This document shows, piece after piece, positions 1 through 11,668 of a stretch of 64,000 nt of DNA (position 1 is the first letter of the stretch; each line of letters starts with the position of its first letter). Under the pieces are notes generated by a model that did not search any database, had not been told where the DNA came from, and saw only the letters and a list, made by a program, of their open reading frames with translations. Position numbers and translations under genes: made by a program. This stretch comes from Dactylonectria macrodidyma (Eukaryota; Ascomycota; Sordariomycetes; Hypocreales; Nectriaceae), in NCBI GenBank assembly GCA_020744425.1, contig JAGMUV010000002.1, positions 3,640,501 to 3,704,500 on the forward strand, given 5' to 3'.

Positions 1-131
1 GCGGCTCATCCCCCAGGAAAGGAAGGAAATATGAAAGCCGACTCAAGGAAAAACAAGGAAAAAACAAGAACCATTAAAAAATAGCCGTGAGACTCATCAT
101 CGTGACACTTTTTTTTTTGTGCATCTTCTCA

Positions 132-2029
132 TTATGCTCTTGATTCGTTGCATTGCTGCTCATTCTGCGCACTGTTGCAGTCGGACACCATTTTCGCAAA
201 GTTTCGGACGACATCGTTCGGGATCTGGTCCCAGAGGAGGGAGCGTGTGTACACCTCAGCCGCGCCGTTCTGCTTGTTTGTTGATCGCATAGCCGTGAGA
301 GCATCTGCCAGGTTGCGACGTCCCTGGCTGGCAGTGGATCTATCGGGGGCGTTCTGGAGGAATTCTTGAGAGCTGACACCGTTGTACTGGGCGGCTGAGA
401 TGGAGAAGATCTGCTCGTTGGTTTGCTCCTGGGTCGGCTGCGTAAGAACATCGCCGAGCTCAGAGAGCATCGATGGGGCAACGCCGTCCATGACAATGTC
501 GTTCATGGGGTTGCCCCAGCTGGCAGCGCCGGAAGGTTGAGGGGGGGCCGCAGCCATGAGGCTAGCAGCCTGGGGGTTGACACCAGCTTCCTTGAGAACG
601 TTGTCCAGCAGGGTGGCCGAAGCAGCCCTGACGTCCTCGGAGACTCGCGGGATGGCAGGAGTCGATCGGCTCGACAGAACAAAGGCTCCAACAAGGAAGA
701 GCATGAAGAGGAGGCCACCCTGAGCAGCGGGCTTCTCGCCGTCGGTGCTGAAGGGGTTGGTCTCGACCTTCTTGGTGGGGACCATGGCCATCTCTTGCTT
801 TACTTCGGGCTCGACGGGGTATTCGTTGAGGAAGTTGGAAGTGTCCCAAGCACTGGTCATGCCCATGTCGTCCATGTTGTCGTAGGCACCAGGATAGGCG
901 TTGGCCCCGGCGTTGGCTTGGGGCACAGCGTTGCTCTCGAGACGTTGGACGTGGTCAGTGAGGACGCTGACCTTCTTCCTCAGCTCGCCTGTCTCGATGG
1001 TGTGAGATCGGATCATCTCTTCCTTCTCGAGGTTGAGGTTCTCAATGTAGTTAGTGTACGACTGCTTCTCAATGAGAACCTGCTCGAGCTTAGCTCGGAG
1101 CTCAGCCATCTCTTCCTCCATGTCGCCAATGATGACAGTGAACTGCTTCTTCTCATCTTCCAGACGCTCAGTGTGCTGCTTCTTGCGCTGTCTCGAGTCA
1201 AGGCTATGACGATGTTAGTGATAAGCAAAGGTGTAACAAAGGTTGGATTGGGTGCTTACGCTGCTTGTCGGTTGCGTAGCAGGCGCTTCTGCTGCTTGAG
1301 CTCCTTGATTTCCTGTTCATCCGAAGACTGGGCAATGAGTTGATCAATGTTGCTCAGGTTCCGCTCGGCGGGGATATCGAAGCGGGCGTTCTTCTTGCGG
1401 ATACCATCCCCGCGGCGCATGTCGTTATGGGAGCGGATGGCGGGGCTGCTAGGGCGCATTTTCTTGCCGAGAGCCGCCTGCTGGTTGGGAGACATCCAAT
1501 CCTTGTGAGGAGAGGCCGGAATGGACTGATTGCCGCCTGGGAGACCGGAGAACATGTTGCCAGTGTTCGAGAATGGCGTCTGGCCCTGCATAGGCCGCTG
1601 GAAGATGGATGCATTGGTCTCGTACTCAGCGGGGACGTTGTCGAAGGGCTGAAGAGGGGTGCATGAACCAGAGGCAAGGGACCAGTTGCTCGCGGGGGCG
1701 GCGAAGTTGGACTGGTTCTGGTCGAGACGGATGAAGGGGTTGTTGCTGTGCTGATCCATGAAGGGGTTGTTGGAGGGAACCGATTGCATGTCGACTGACT
1801 GCCAGTCCTCCGTCTTGGGAGAGAAGAGCGGGGGCCCGACGGCAAAGGATTCTCGTCGGCTGTCGGCCATGGGAGGAGATAGCTCGAGACCGGAGTCAAT
1901 GCCGCTGTGGTCAAGGATGTTGTCGTCTAGGACGCTGTTGTCTTCCTCTTCGAAGAATTTCTGGGCATGGGTTGTGTCCACGGTCAGATGGTTGCGATAA
2001 AATGGTTGCATGGGGTATGCTGAAGCCAT
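132..2029 (-). CDS. bZIP transcription factor with a C-terminal transmembrane segment
   Basis: Two exons, 2029-1260 and 1203-132, give 613 aa. The 56-bp intron (GTAAGC...TAG) splits an Ala codon inside the DNA-binding region. The basic region (about residues 243-270) reads LLRNRQAALDSRQRKK across the junction, and a long heptad coiled coil runs to about residue 346. A hydrophobic segment (GGLLFMLFLVGAFVLSS, about 419-435) follows, then roughly 180 Asn/Gln/Ser-rich residues. The N-terminal 240 residues are Pro/Asn/Ser-rich and look like an activation region. The start at 2029 is the first ATG in frame; the frame is open further upstream but contains no other ATG. A bZIP followed by one hydrophobic helix recalls ATF6/OASIS-type membrane-tethered factors, though release by proteolysis is only inference. 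It may be the fungal class that includes Metarhizium MBZ1, recalled from the basic-region wording and not checked. The bZIP call is firm; the membrane topology is a prediction. Confidence 0.93.
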
Positions 2030-3151
2030 TACAGGCAACTGTGAATGTGTGTGTGGGAGGAGGTGAGGAGGGGGGGAGCAAGTAGTAGAAACAAGTCGTG
2101 GTGGCAAGAGAAGAGAAAGCCAAGAAGGGGCAAGGGCAATCAGAAAAAAGTGAAGATGAATATCCAAGATGGAAGGTGAAGGTGAAGGAGGAGCGCAAGA
2201 GGAAAGAGGTTGGGGGCGCGCGAAATAATATGATCTTTCGAGGGAGTCAGTGAGTGATGTTGGTGTGGGCGGTGAAAGAGTCCGCGACGGGTAGGTGTAT
2301 TTTTGGCAATAGCAGGGCGTGAGCGCTGAAGCGTGGGCTTAGGCGTGGGCTCTTTTTTTTTTTTTAATGGGCGTGGGTGGACGGGGCAAGCGGGGTGGGG
2401 TTTGGCGAGGAAGTGGCAGACAGCGCCAGACCAGGCAAGGGCAAAGAAGGAAGGCGGCGGGCGGGCAGTGCGGAGACGGATCGGAATACAGTGGGTATGC
2501 GAAGTGGATGGGATGATGTTTCGTTTCTTCCCTTGCTAACGACCAGGATATGCGATAGCTCCAGGACGATGATGCCAATGATGGTGATGACGATGGCAGT
2601 GTGGAAGAGAGAAGGAAGGGTGAGAAGGAAGCGGAGCAGGAAGGGGCGACTGGATGGGTTGATAACGGTCTGGGTGCTTTTGAGGGAGGGGGGATGATGA
2701 TGCGGATGCGGGCGTGATGGGATGGGCCGCGGGCGGGAGGCCGGAAACCTTTAAAGCGCGGGAAGTGACGGGAAAGCGAATGGCAGCAGCAAGGACAAAA
2801 CGGCGGCGCGATGCGGTGGACGGCAAGGCGCGCACCGGGAGGGACGAAGAAGGGAAAGAGATCGAGAGCAACTCACCACAAGGTCCGACCCGACTGACTA
2901 CTACTGTACAATCCAGTAGTTTGGCCAAGGCTAGGAGTTGCCGCTGCGAGAGCTGGGGTTTTGGCGTGATGTGGACTGGTGGAAAAGACGATTTTTTGGT
3001 GGTTGTGGTAGTGGTGTTGCTTGTTACCGTCGCTTGTTGCAGCACTCCAGATCTCGGGGGCTAGGGCGAAACAAGCGGGTGCAGGTAGCGGAAGCAGGGA
3101 AAGCAGGGAAAATCGTCAATAACAGACTGCTGCTTTGGGAAGTGCGGTAGA
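2030..3151 (-). promoter_or_regulatory. ATG-free pyrimidine-rich leader/promoter of the bZIP gene
   Basis: Read in the sense direction of the bZIP gene, these 1122 nt contain no ATG at all, while the opposite strand has more than twenty. The sense strand is CT-rich, including an A13 run on that strand near 2353-2365. This fits a long 5' untranslated leader plus core promoter. The first upstream ATG (3154-3152) opens only a very short frame. The transcription start cannot be placed from sequence alone. Confidence 0.55.
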
Positions 3152-5166
3152 CATGAGGTAGTCCGAAGGGAGGAGCTGCTTTGGTTATGTACTCGCCAGG
3201 CTCGCACCCGGCACTTGTAGACGTGGAGACAGAGTCGAGGTACATGGCACTGGGCTTCAGCGCGACGGCGATACCCCGACGTCGAGTACGGCCCTTGGAC
3301 TCGTCCTCACAGGGGGGTCCTCTGAAAAGGATGGCCGACCCACTGGGGGGCCAAAGGCCAAGCCAAGGGCACACGAAGGACGGGGGGCTTCGGGTCGGCC
3401 AGGGTGTAACTTGTTAGCCAGTGTCTCTCTGAGGGGGTGGCGGGGGCGTGAGTCTACCAAGGACGAGGAAAGCGTCTGTCTTGTCTGCGTGAGGAGCCTG
3501 AGGAGCGAGGACTGCCCGCCAGTGTGGTTGCTAGTTTGCGAGCGTGTGAGCGACTGAGGGCTGAGAGAGTGAACCGAGCACCTAGTGACGGCTCGGGAGG
3601 GTGGGGAGGTGTCACTCACAAGCCCGTCATGGGGGAGGATGGCTTGGATGGTCTTGGTCAGGCATGGCAGGCCTCAGAATGGCCAAATCAGGAAACAAGG
3701 GAGAGGTAGGAGGACATGGTGGTGTATACGAATCATCCATCGTGATGCTGATCTTCAGTCCTCAATACTAGCGGTGGCCGCGGCAAACGGCATCAGATGG
3801 GAACCGCGACATCTATGACCACTTTCCGTGGCGTTGATGCGTCCAGACGCTGGGCGAGTTGTTTGTGTGGGAATATGCGGTTGCAGTGCCGACATGATTG
3901 ATACTCGCTCGACCTCCACCCATCAGCTCCATGGCGTCCACTCCCGATGAGCTAGATTGCCAGATGTGTGTACAAGGTACAGTGTGCATCACTGCAGATT
4001 CCATCCTCACCACCCGACCTACCTGCCTGATACCAAGGTACAATAGTACTTGTAGATGCCAAGCATGAGATCCTCCACCATCTCTGGGTGGCCTTCCTTG
4101 TGTGGCCTTCCCAGGAACGCCTCATGTGGCCTCCGAGGCACTTCATCCTCATCGGCTGTCATCCGTCCCGTCCGACTATCACGGAGCCCGTGTGAGCCTC
4201 GAGGTGGTTCGGCGTCACTTGACCGCTGCTCTTGTCGGCTTGCTCTTCTATGATCCTGATGTGATCAGTCTCTGGGCGGTGTTTGAAATAATGAGGCCAT
4301 CGCCATCGCGCCCTGTGATATTGTTCTACTTGCTGCCCAGAACCAGCCCACCGAAGCCACCACCCCACGCCCGACAAGTGCCCTCGACCAGTGAATGCTG
4401 CTGAGTGGTGTCATGGCTGACCGGACTGGGGGGGAAGGGGTTCATCGCCGGAACCGACACGCGGGCGGCGAAACGGGAAGAGGGGAGTAGAGATGGGAGC
4501 TCGAAAAAAAGCAACAACGACAAAGCAATTTTTCCCACGGCAGCGTGGCAGCCCTGTCGCTCCGTACACACAGGACTCCATACGGGACCAAAGCATCTCG
4601 ATACGGGTGTAAAGCCGCCCTTGAAGCCTACACCTCTAGATCGAGGCGGGCGGACGAGTGAAGGAGTGAGTGGTTGAGAGCGGCCTAGACTCTCCCTCGG
4701 CGACTCATGGCGAACGAAAGCTTAGAGACATTGGTTTCGGCCGTCCTGGTTCGGCTGATGTGATGCTAAACCTGGACCGGCCCGGGCGGTGTCCCAAAAC
4801 CCAACCTTAAGGTAAGGACGGGAGCGCGACGTTGGGCACCAAAAACGGACGCTACCTTGCCTGATGCCGGGTGCTAAAACCGTCCGCTGGGCCAACCCGA
4901 GGGCCGATGTCCACTGGCTGCAGCAGCCCAGAGCCACTAACCCGTCTGGCGGGCTTCCTATTGCTCAGCAGCCTTGGGCGCCGTGGGGAAAGAGGGCGCA
5001 ACCCAGGGCACGTTTCGCACGCTTCGCCAACCTGCCATGCTGCCATCCATGGACATACATTCCATGGGCCGTGGTGCGCCTGCGACCAGTCGACGATGAC
5101 ATCCAGTCCTCGATGGAGGCATCGACGGTAATGCGCTTCTGCTCCATCCCGCGCTATTCCAGCTTT

Positions 5167-5204
5167 GCCATGCTGCCATGCTGCCATGCTGCCATGCTGC
5201 CATG
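5167..5204. repeat. 8-bp tandem repeat (GCCATGCT x4.75)
   Basis: Four perfect copies of GCCATGCT start at 5167, 5175, 5183 and 5191, followed by a partial copy. The array is intergenic. Confidence 0.95.
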
Positions 5205-5878
5205 TCCGCGCCACGCCGCGCGCCGCATGTCGCTTCGCTCCCACTCTGCTGCCACTCTACTGCCGCTTTGGGTCCCTGAACCTCGCGCGTGCTTCATTGT
5301 CTTAACCCTCAGTGGTCGTCGTCACCATGGCACCCAGCTCTAGCCCCATACCGATGAGTGAGAAACCTAGCCTTGGGATACACCCGGTAGATCTTGGGGG
5401 GGCGCCATTCGGATCTACTGCGCTTTAGCTTAGATGGCGACGGGATAGCCGGAACCTGGCACATATGTACCGTCAATCTTTCGATCCAGCCCATCTCGTG
5501 CAGTTTGATGGCAGACAGATACCAACCTGTAAAGTACCCACACATGGGCAGTCAGTCTAGCTCAAGGTTGGAACCCGACGTGCCCGTGGCTCCCGTCTCT
5601 GATTGAACATACGGGTACGCACGAACACCAGGCTCTGGCTCTCCAGCGACCCTTCCAGGCCTCACGCCTCAGGCCAGACACCCTGAGAGCCTATGGATTT
5701 ATCCGCGCTCTGACTGGAGGTTTTCCTGACGGCATCTCACCTAGCATCTACAGTGACCGACTGCGCGCTTGCAGCTTGCTGACCACACCCAAGCTACAAA
5801 ATACCTCCTCCGAACCATAGCACCGTCGCCATCATCGACCCCTCGACATTGTGCCATGGTCTGATGCCGCCGTCTCTC

Positions 5879-5902
5879 GCCAACCTGCCAACCTGCCAAC
5901 CT
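5879..5902. repeat. 8-bp tandem repeat (GCCAACCT x3)
   Basis: Three perfect head-to-tail copies of GCCAACCT in the desert upstream of the DUF3237 gene. Confidence 0.95.
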
Positions 5903-5970
5903 GATTAATGCCTCCCTCTCCATCCCATCCGCCTCAGTGGGTGGCTGGGGGAAAGAACCACATGCAACTT

Positions 5971-6000
5971 CCGCACACTCCCGCACACTCCCGCACACGC
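5971..6000. repeat. 10-bp tandem repeat (CCGCACACTC x3)
   Basis: Two perfect copies and one nearly perfect third copy (last bases GC for TC). Intergenic. Confidence 0.93.
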
Positions 6001-9000
6001 CCTCGACATCCAACCACTAGGCTCTCCAGCCTGGCAACCATTGCTCCACTGTGCTTCATGGCCGCATAATGGCCGGCCATGCTGCTTCTCCTCTTGAGGT
6101 CTTTGTTTTGTCGGTGTGTTTCTCCTTGGTCCCGTCACGCGTGCGCGTCCTCCCATCTATCAAGTCAGACATCCAGTCATCCAGTCATCTGTCTTCCCTG
6201 CTGGTCCGCTTGCTTCCTCGTGGATGGACCCCGGCATCATGGTCACGGCCGTGGCCTGAACCCAGGCTCGGTGTGCGCCTCGATCCATGCTGGACCTGCC
6301 ATCCAATGCCTCGGCCGTCCTGCTCTCCGTTCGGATCACGATCCGGCACGGACAATTGGGTCAACATTCGGCCGGCGCCGTCCAAAACGGCCCAAGCTGC
6401 ACTCAGGGCCAATCACCAAAGTGAGGCGAGCTGTGATGCTGCTCCAAGTATGCTAGCCGCTGCTTGGTCCGCGCCCAACTCGATATCCCCATTTGCTTTC
6501 TCAGGTGCCCGTCCAGGAAAACCAGGTCCTCCCCTTCCCCTTCCTGGCGCAGGATCTTTAGCCAGATTAGGCTATGCTTCTCCTGCCAGGGCTGGGCGCT
6601 GGGGGCTGTGCGCGTCCTCCAAGGCTTTCTGGAACCTAACTTGTGGCTCACGAAAGCGCGACCAGGCGCTGCATCACACCTTGAGGCCGACCGCATCGGC
6701 GAGAGATGGGGTCGACCGGCTCTCAGTGGTCTTCTCGTCACCGCACTAGGAGCACATCGCTCACCGTCCTCAGACAGAATTCTGCCCAAGTCGTTGCCCA
6801 ACTGCCTCACCTTGCTTCATTGGTGAGCGGCAATACCTACCGCCAGTATGACTCCCACGCACCCGCGATCTCGGACCTTAGACCCCCACAAGAGGAGAGC
6901 AGGGTGTTCGCTGGGTTAGCACTGCCGCCGCTGCAAGCTTCCTTTTGCTGCTCAGACCCAGCTCAGCCGATGATCCATGACGTTTCCTCAGCCTTCCACA
7001 TGCCCGTGAGAATCAAAACACTGGCCTACGAAACCCTCCGATCAAATTTTGGTCGATTGCCCGTTACAAGAGTATGACGCAGTCCCGAGGGACCCGAAAC
7101 TATTGCCTGAAGCAGTAAGAGAAGTTTGGATCTTCGGGAGATTTTAACCCTGATCCCGGGACACGTCCCGCTAACCCCAGCTCTTTACGACTTGTTAGTG
7201 AGGATTCCATGCCCTTATGTTGACTTCTATAATTGAGGTCTTCCATGCTCGACCTTGATGTGGACGGGACAGCCCTGGAAGACGCGTAGCAAGGGGAGGG
7301 GCCTAATATCCAAGGCCTCTGACACACTGCGGGAGAGAACGGCGTGCTTCGGCATAAGAGGATCCCCATTATCCCATGCCAGGAAGAGGAAAAAATGGCA
7401 GCCGCAAATGTGCGGTCTGGGCATCCCTGACCAAGTTTGAGTCAACCTCCACGCCATGATAGCGAAAGATTTTTTCAGCATAACGCTCCACCGTTCTGGA
7501 GATTGCGAATGCAAATCACGGGCCCGTATATCAGCCAACCTTGATCCGTCTCATGCAAGTTCGCGAGGCTGTGAATCGAAAGGCTGGGAATCTAAAAGAA
7601 GGTCTATTTTTGTGGCAGCAGATGGTTTCGGGACGCGTTAGACGTGAGGTTTCAGCCGACTAGCTGGCTAAAGTACGTACGTGGGTAAGAAACGGTCAGA
7701 CCTACTGGATCGGATAGTCATGAGGAAATCCCTTTTCTAACAAGGCCTTCACTTGCGTTACAGAGGTCAGTGAATGCAGTAGTGATAACACAGTTCCAAG
7801 TTTTCATCATCAATTGCAATTGCTGTTGAGCAAGAGCTGAATCATCGTCATAGCGTCTTGCCGTTTGGAACGTGCCCTCTCATAATTCAGGCCGTAATGA
7901 GGACCGTTCTGTCTCAGTCAAGAGTCTGACAGAACGAGAGTGAGCCCCCACTCACCGTTTTTTTTTCTCCTGGGGTGAATCTGAAACTTGGGCCAGCGCA
8001 TCAAAAACTTGGATCTCAACCAGTTTCTGGGTGCCAAACCCGTCGCAGGGGCTGCAGGATGGTCGGGGCGGTGCACTATGCCGCTCATGGATTGTCTTGT
8101 TCCATGGCCCATGGAAGACGTCAGTGTCAAATCGATCGGACGTCAGGAGGAGTTTGACCTCATACGTTGCAGCCGAGCTCTGCAAAGTAACGCTTCTCGA
8201 GAACCAAGTCAAGACACGTCCGCGTTGGCCGCATAATTTGTGTATGCTCCTCCCAGGAAACGAGGCAATGACGAAATGGTGTTTTGCAAGTGCGATATCA
8301 GATTCGCCGAATGGAGCGTCTTTTGCGAAATCGGAGCCCCCAATCTACGCACCTCGCGATACTGACTCTCTCGTTCCAAGCCACGGCGTCGATGCCACAG
8401 GAGTTTCCAGCAGAGGCCCCGTCAAGATCTGAAACCTTGTTCTCTTGAGGGGGAGGGGGCGCGGAATCGTGCATTCGGCAAACATGCAGCCTGATGTTCG
8501 TTCGTAAAGCAGCCATCAATCGCGTCATACGCATGATCCTTCAGATCGAGTCACACGCAACACCTGCAGAAGTTCAGAACACGGGGGGCCTAGATCCAGG
8601 GATGGTTCGTTGCACAGGAAAATAGAAACAAGATACGAGGGCAACACGACGTCTCTTGAGAAAAATCCATTCTTAGAACCCAAGTTACCAAGTTAGCACC
8701 AGTGCCTTGCTTAGCTCTTCGACTACAACGTAATGTTGGCTGCTAGTCTCTATCAGAGTCTGGCGGTGAAGCACGTTGGCAAGTTGCGCCTTGCCACATC
8801 TGGGGACCCGGGGCTACGGTTGACTGGGAGAGTGGCTTCGTAGCCACTGGATCTCGCAACGGAACATGGTTCTGAAACGTGTGGCTTTTGGGCCTGATGT
8901 AGTCGGAGTCCTGATGTCTGGAGTCTTCGAGACGGGGGTATCCCCGAGGGAGCGACGATGTTGGACGACGACGTGCCCGAAGTTCAGCCATCTCTCACGG

Positions 9001-9010
9001 TCTCACGGCC

Positions 9011-9031
9011 GAGCTGAGAGCTGAGAGCTGA
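9011..9031. repeat. 7-bp tandem repeat (GAGCTGA x3)
   Basis: Three perfect copies of GAGCTGA. Intergenic. Confidence 0.93.
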
Positions 9032-10518
9032 GTGAGAGGCGGGGTTCTGCTATTTAGAGCTACAAGAGAACTCACGCTCCATGTTTCACGGTACGAGGAC
9101 CCGTGGTTGTGGGGGAATAAACCGGGAGACCCGGGCAGATGGCGGGCTGGGGGTGGCTGGGCCGAAGCAACAAAGCCTCGTCACGAAGCATCCTGTCCCT
9201 GGTACGGCTAAACACCACACTGGCACACACTGGCACACATTACAGACGAAAAACGAATCCATCCATGACTCCATGACTCCATAACCGCCTCCTCGCAACA
9301 ATGACAGCACTCGGACCGAGGTGTGGCCTGAGATCCATGCGTTTTCAGCCGTCGCTGAATGGGCGGTGCTCGCGTCTAATAGAAGCGGTGATATACCGCC
9401 ACGACCGGCCCGGCATCAGTCGTGCCTTGTATGGACGCACACCAGACAAAACATCGCAACACTCGCTCGTTTTTTTTCACGCCCAAATGCCTCACCATGG
9501 CTGGGCAGCGTGCATGGAGGACAGACAGAGCCCAATTGCGGGCTTACAATTGCTTCAAGGGGTTCGCCCAACTGTCGGTCAAGCAGAGAGAAAGTGACAG
9601 AATTTGAGAGAGGGAGGAGTCACAGCTGCCCACCTCCCTAGCTCGAGACGGTGAAGCACCATGTTCGAGAAGCGTTGTTTTTGACTCTCAATTTTTTTTC
9701 CCCCCCTTTTCCCTTTCCCCTTTGCTGTCGCCCTTGCATTGTGGTGCCTTGTTCCTGGCGGCCGCGTAACCTGACTCAAAAGATATCCACCGTCGTATGG
9801 TGCCCTTTGGCTGTAAGTCAAGTTACATAGTACCGTAACGGGCGTGCTCGTGGACTCGGTGCATGTCTGTCTCTCTATCACTGCCTTGCAGAGCAGCACG
9901 GGATGCGATTCGACACTCGTCGCTTCGGCCTTGCCTGTTCCACCTATCTTGACGTCGAATTTGGTGCCATGACAAGATCTTGGTGGGCTCAGCTTCCACC
10001 GACTGCTCTGTTCACCTGTCTCCCCCTCTTACGACTAGTTACCAGACATCCATCGTCTCCTCCACCCCCCTCGTGAAATGTTCGCCGTCCCTTGTGCCTC
10101 GAGGACCATGTCCTCGTCCGTAGACCCCTCTTCTTCCGATCTTCCCCTCCATCTATGTCCCCCGTGACACAATACCAAGAAGCTCTTCGGTGACAGCGCA
10201 AGCGCAGCCCTCCTTTCGGCAGATACGGTGCCAGTGCCGCACGTGCAACGCGAGTTCAGCCCGCCGCTCGCTTGGGTTCGACTCGTTCGCGCTGCCCGGA
10301 TCCCGTGTCCCGACGAGAAAGAGAAGGGCAAATATAATGAGCAACCGGGGATCCGGAGAGGGAGGGAAGTGGGAGACGGGGAAACACTTAGGAGCCACAC
10401 GTACACGTCTTTCGAGCAAAGGAGCGAACAAGAAAGGGATACAGCCTATCCAGGGGAAAAGCTTCTTTCGATTGTGCAGAGGAAATGAGTCTGGACATTG
10501 GTCAAGACAGCTGCCATC

Positions 10519-11293
10519 ATGAAGTTCACCAACTTCCCCATCCTGATACCAGCCTTTACCGCGCGAGTATGACCGCCCCCGTCTCCATTTTCATGTATCC
10601 TTCTCGATGTAGGAGGATATCAACCTTGTAGTTACGATTATAAGGACAGAGTACCTCTCCGCTAACACGGCGCCAGATCTACATCGACACACCCCTCGCC
10701 ATCACCGCAGACCTCCTCAACATCCCATTTCTCCCTCGCGCCGGCACTCTGATTTCAGAGACCAACTACAGTCCCGCACTGAGCGCCACCTTTGTCCACG
10801 GGAGCGACTTCCTACGCCGCGATCCGGACGGTCAGATGGTCCGCCTCGACGTCACCAGCGTTGCCCGCGATGCCACTGGCTCCTTGCTGCGCTTCAACTA
10901 CAATGGAGTCGTCAGCATGACCGGCGACGAGGGGAAGATCATCCGCGGTGATGTCAATGCTACAACCACGGGGTTTGGCAATGCCTGTGAGTGGACCCAT
11001 TCATTACTCCCCTTCTTGTTCTATATCGTCTGCTCCCCCACCTCCTCTTTCTTCTCCTCTCTTCATGCGTTGTCGTCTTGGCTTCGCTTAGATCTAATCC
11101 ATTAACGCGGCTAACATGCGTTTCAGTTGTACAGGTTAGGTTTGAAACAGACAGTCCCGGCCTCAAGGCTCTAGAAGATAAGCTGTATGTAGGCTCCGGG
11201 AGATTCATCGTTAAGGAGAACGAACCTATCATCGTCGAATACAAGATCAGCGAAGTCGGGGCACCCTGCGGAGGGGAACTGGAGGCGGAGTGA
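10519..11293 (+). CDS. DUF3237 domain protein
   Basis: Three exons, 10519-10566, 10677-10986 and 11127-11293, give 174 aa. Intron 1 (110 bp) and intron 2 (140 bp) have GT-AG ends and GCTAAC branch sites about 10-15 nt before the acceptor. The product spans almost one whole DUF3237 domain: IYIDTPLAITADLLNIP near the N-terminus, the characteristic VHGSDFLRRDPDGQMVRLD segment in the middle, and LKALEDKLYVGSGRF near the end. There is no signal peptide or membrane helix, so it is probably cytosolic. The family is widespread in fungi and bacteria and its biochemical role is not established, so I assign no reaction. The start is the first ATG of the frame and has A at -3. Its 3' end faces the MOB2-type gene 375 bp away. 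Confidence 0.85.
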
Positions 11294-11668
11294 GGATTAC
11301 GAAAGCATCGATTTGGAGGTGCAAGGAAGCTTCTGTTTGATATTGGTCGTTTGTGTGTATGTTTACAATTGTTCGAAATCAATTCGGTATCGGAATAGTG
11401 GGCTTCTATGTTGTCGCATCAGCCCAAGGCTTCAGACGCCAGCTGTTGTTCCTCCCCTGGCCTTCACATGTACAACCAACTCTATATGTCAGAGTATCCG
11501 AAACTCCATTCTGTAGTCCTTTGTTTCTGCGCCATGCCTCATGCTTCTCACCCTTAGACTCAATACATGGTTTCTGCACTCGTATAATCTCTATTGGTTC
11601 ATGGGACGGGTGTTCCCCATTGTCTCAAAACATATCCTTGTGCGCCGTTGTCTATAGACAGTATGCGC
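11294..11668. other. Convergent 3'-flank between DUF3237 and MOB2-type genes
   Basis: 375 bp between two stop codons that face each other. It must hold both polyadenylation regions. No ORF or repeat is seen in it. Confidence 0.6.

Larger units (their letters stand above)
3160..10518. other. 7.4-kb gene desert
   Basis: No frame here has a recognisable domain or a consistent exon chain. The longest open stretch (6051-6749, +) starts with GTG and shows no motif. Base composition is balanced to GC-rich, so it does not look RIP-degraded. The stretch holds short direct repeats (annotated separately), a T8 run followed by C7 near 9691-9706, and no tRNA that I could fold. It probably contains the distal promoter of the bZIP gene and of the DUF3237 gene, and possibly noncoding transcripts. 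Confidence 0.6.

Noticed and set aside
2027..2167. Possible N-terminal extension of the bZIP protein with signal-like hydrophobic residues
   Set aside because: The extension begins at TTG and holds no ATG in frame; the start at 2029 is the first ATG.
6051..6749. 232-codon plus-strand frame
   Set aside because: Starts with GTG, has no domain and no splice signals joining it to other frames.
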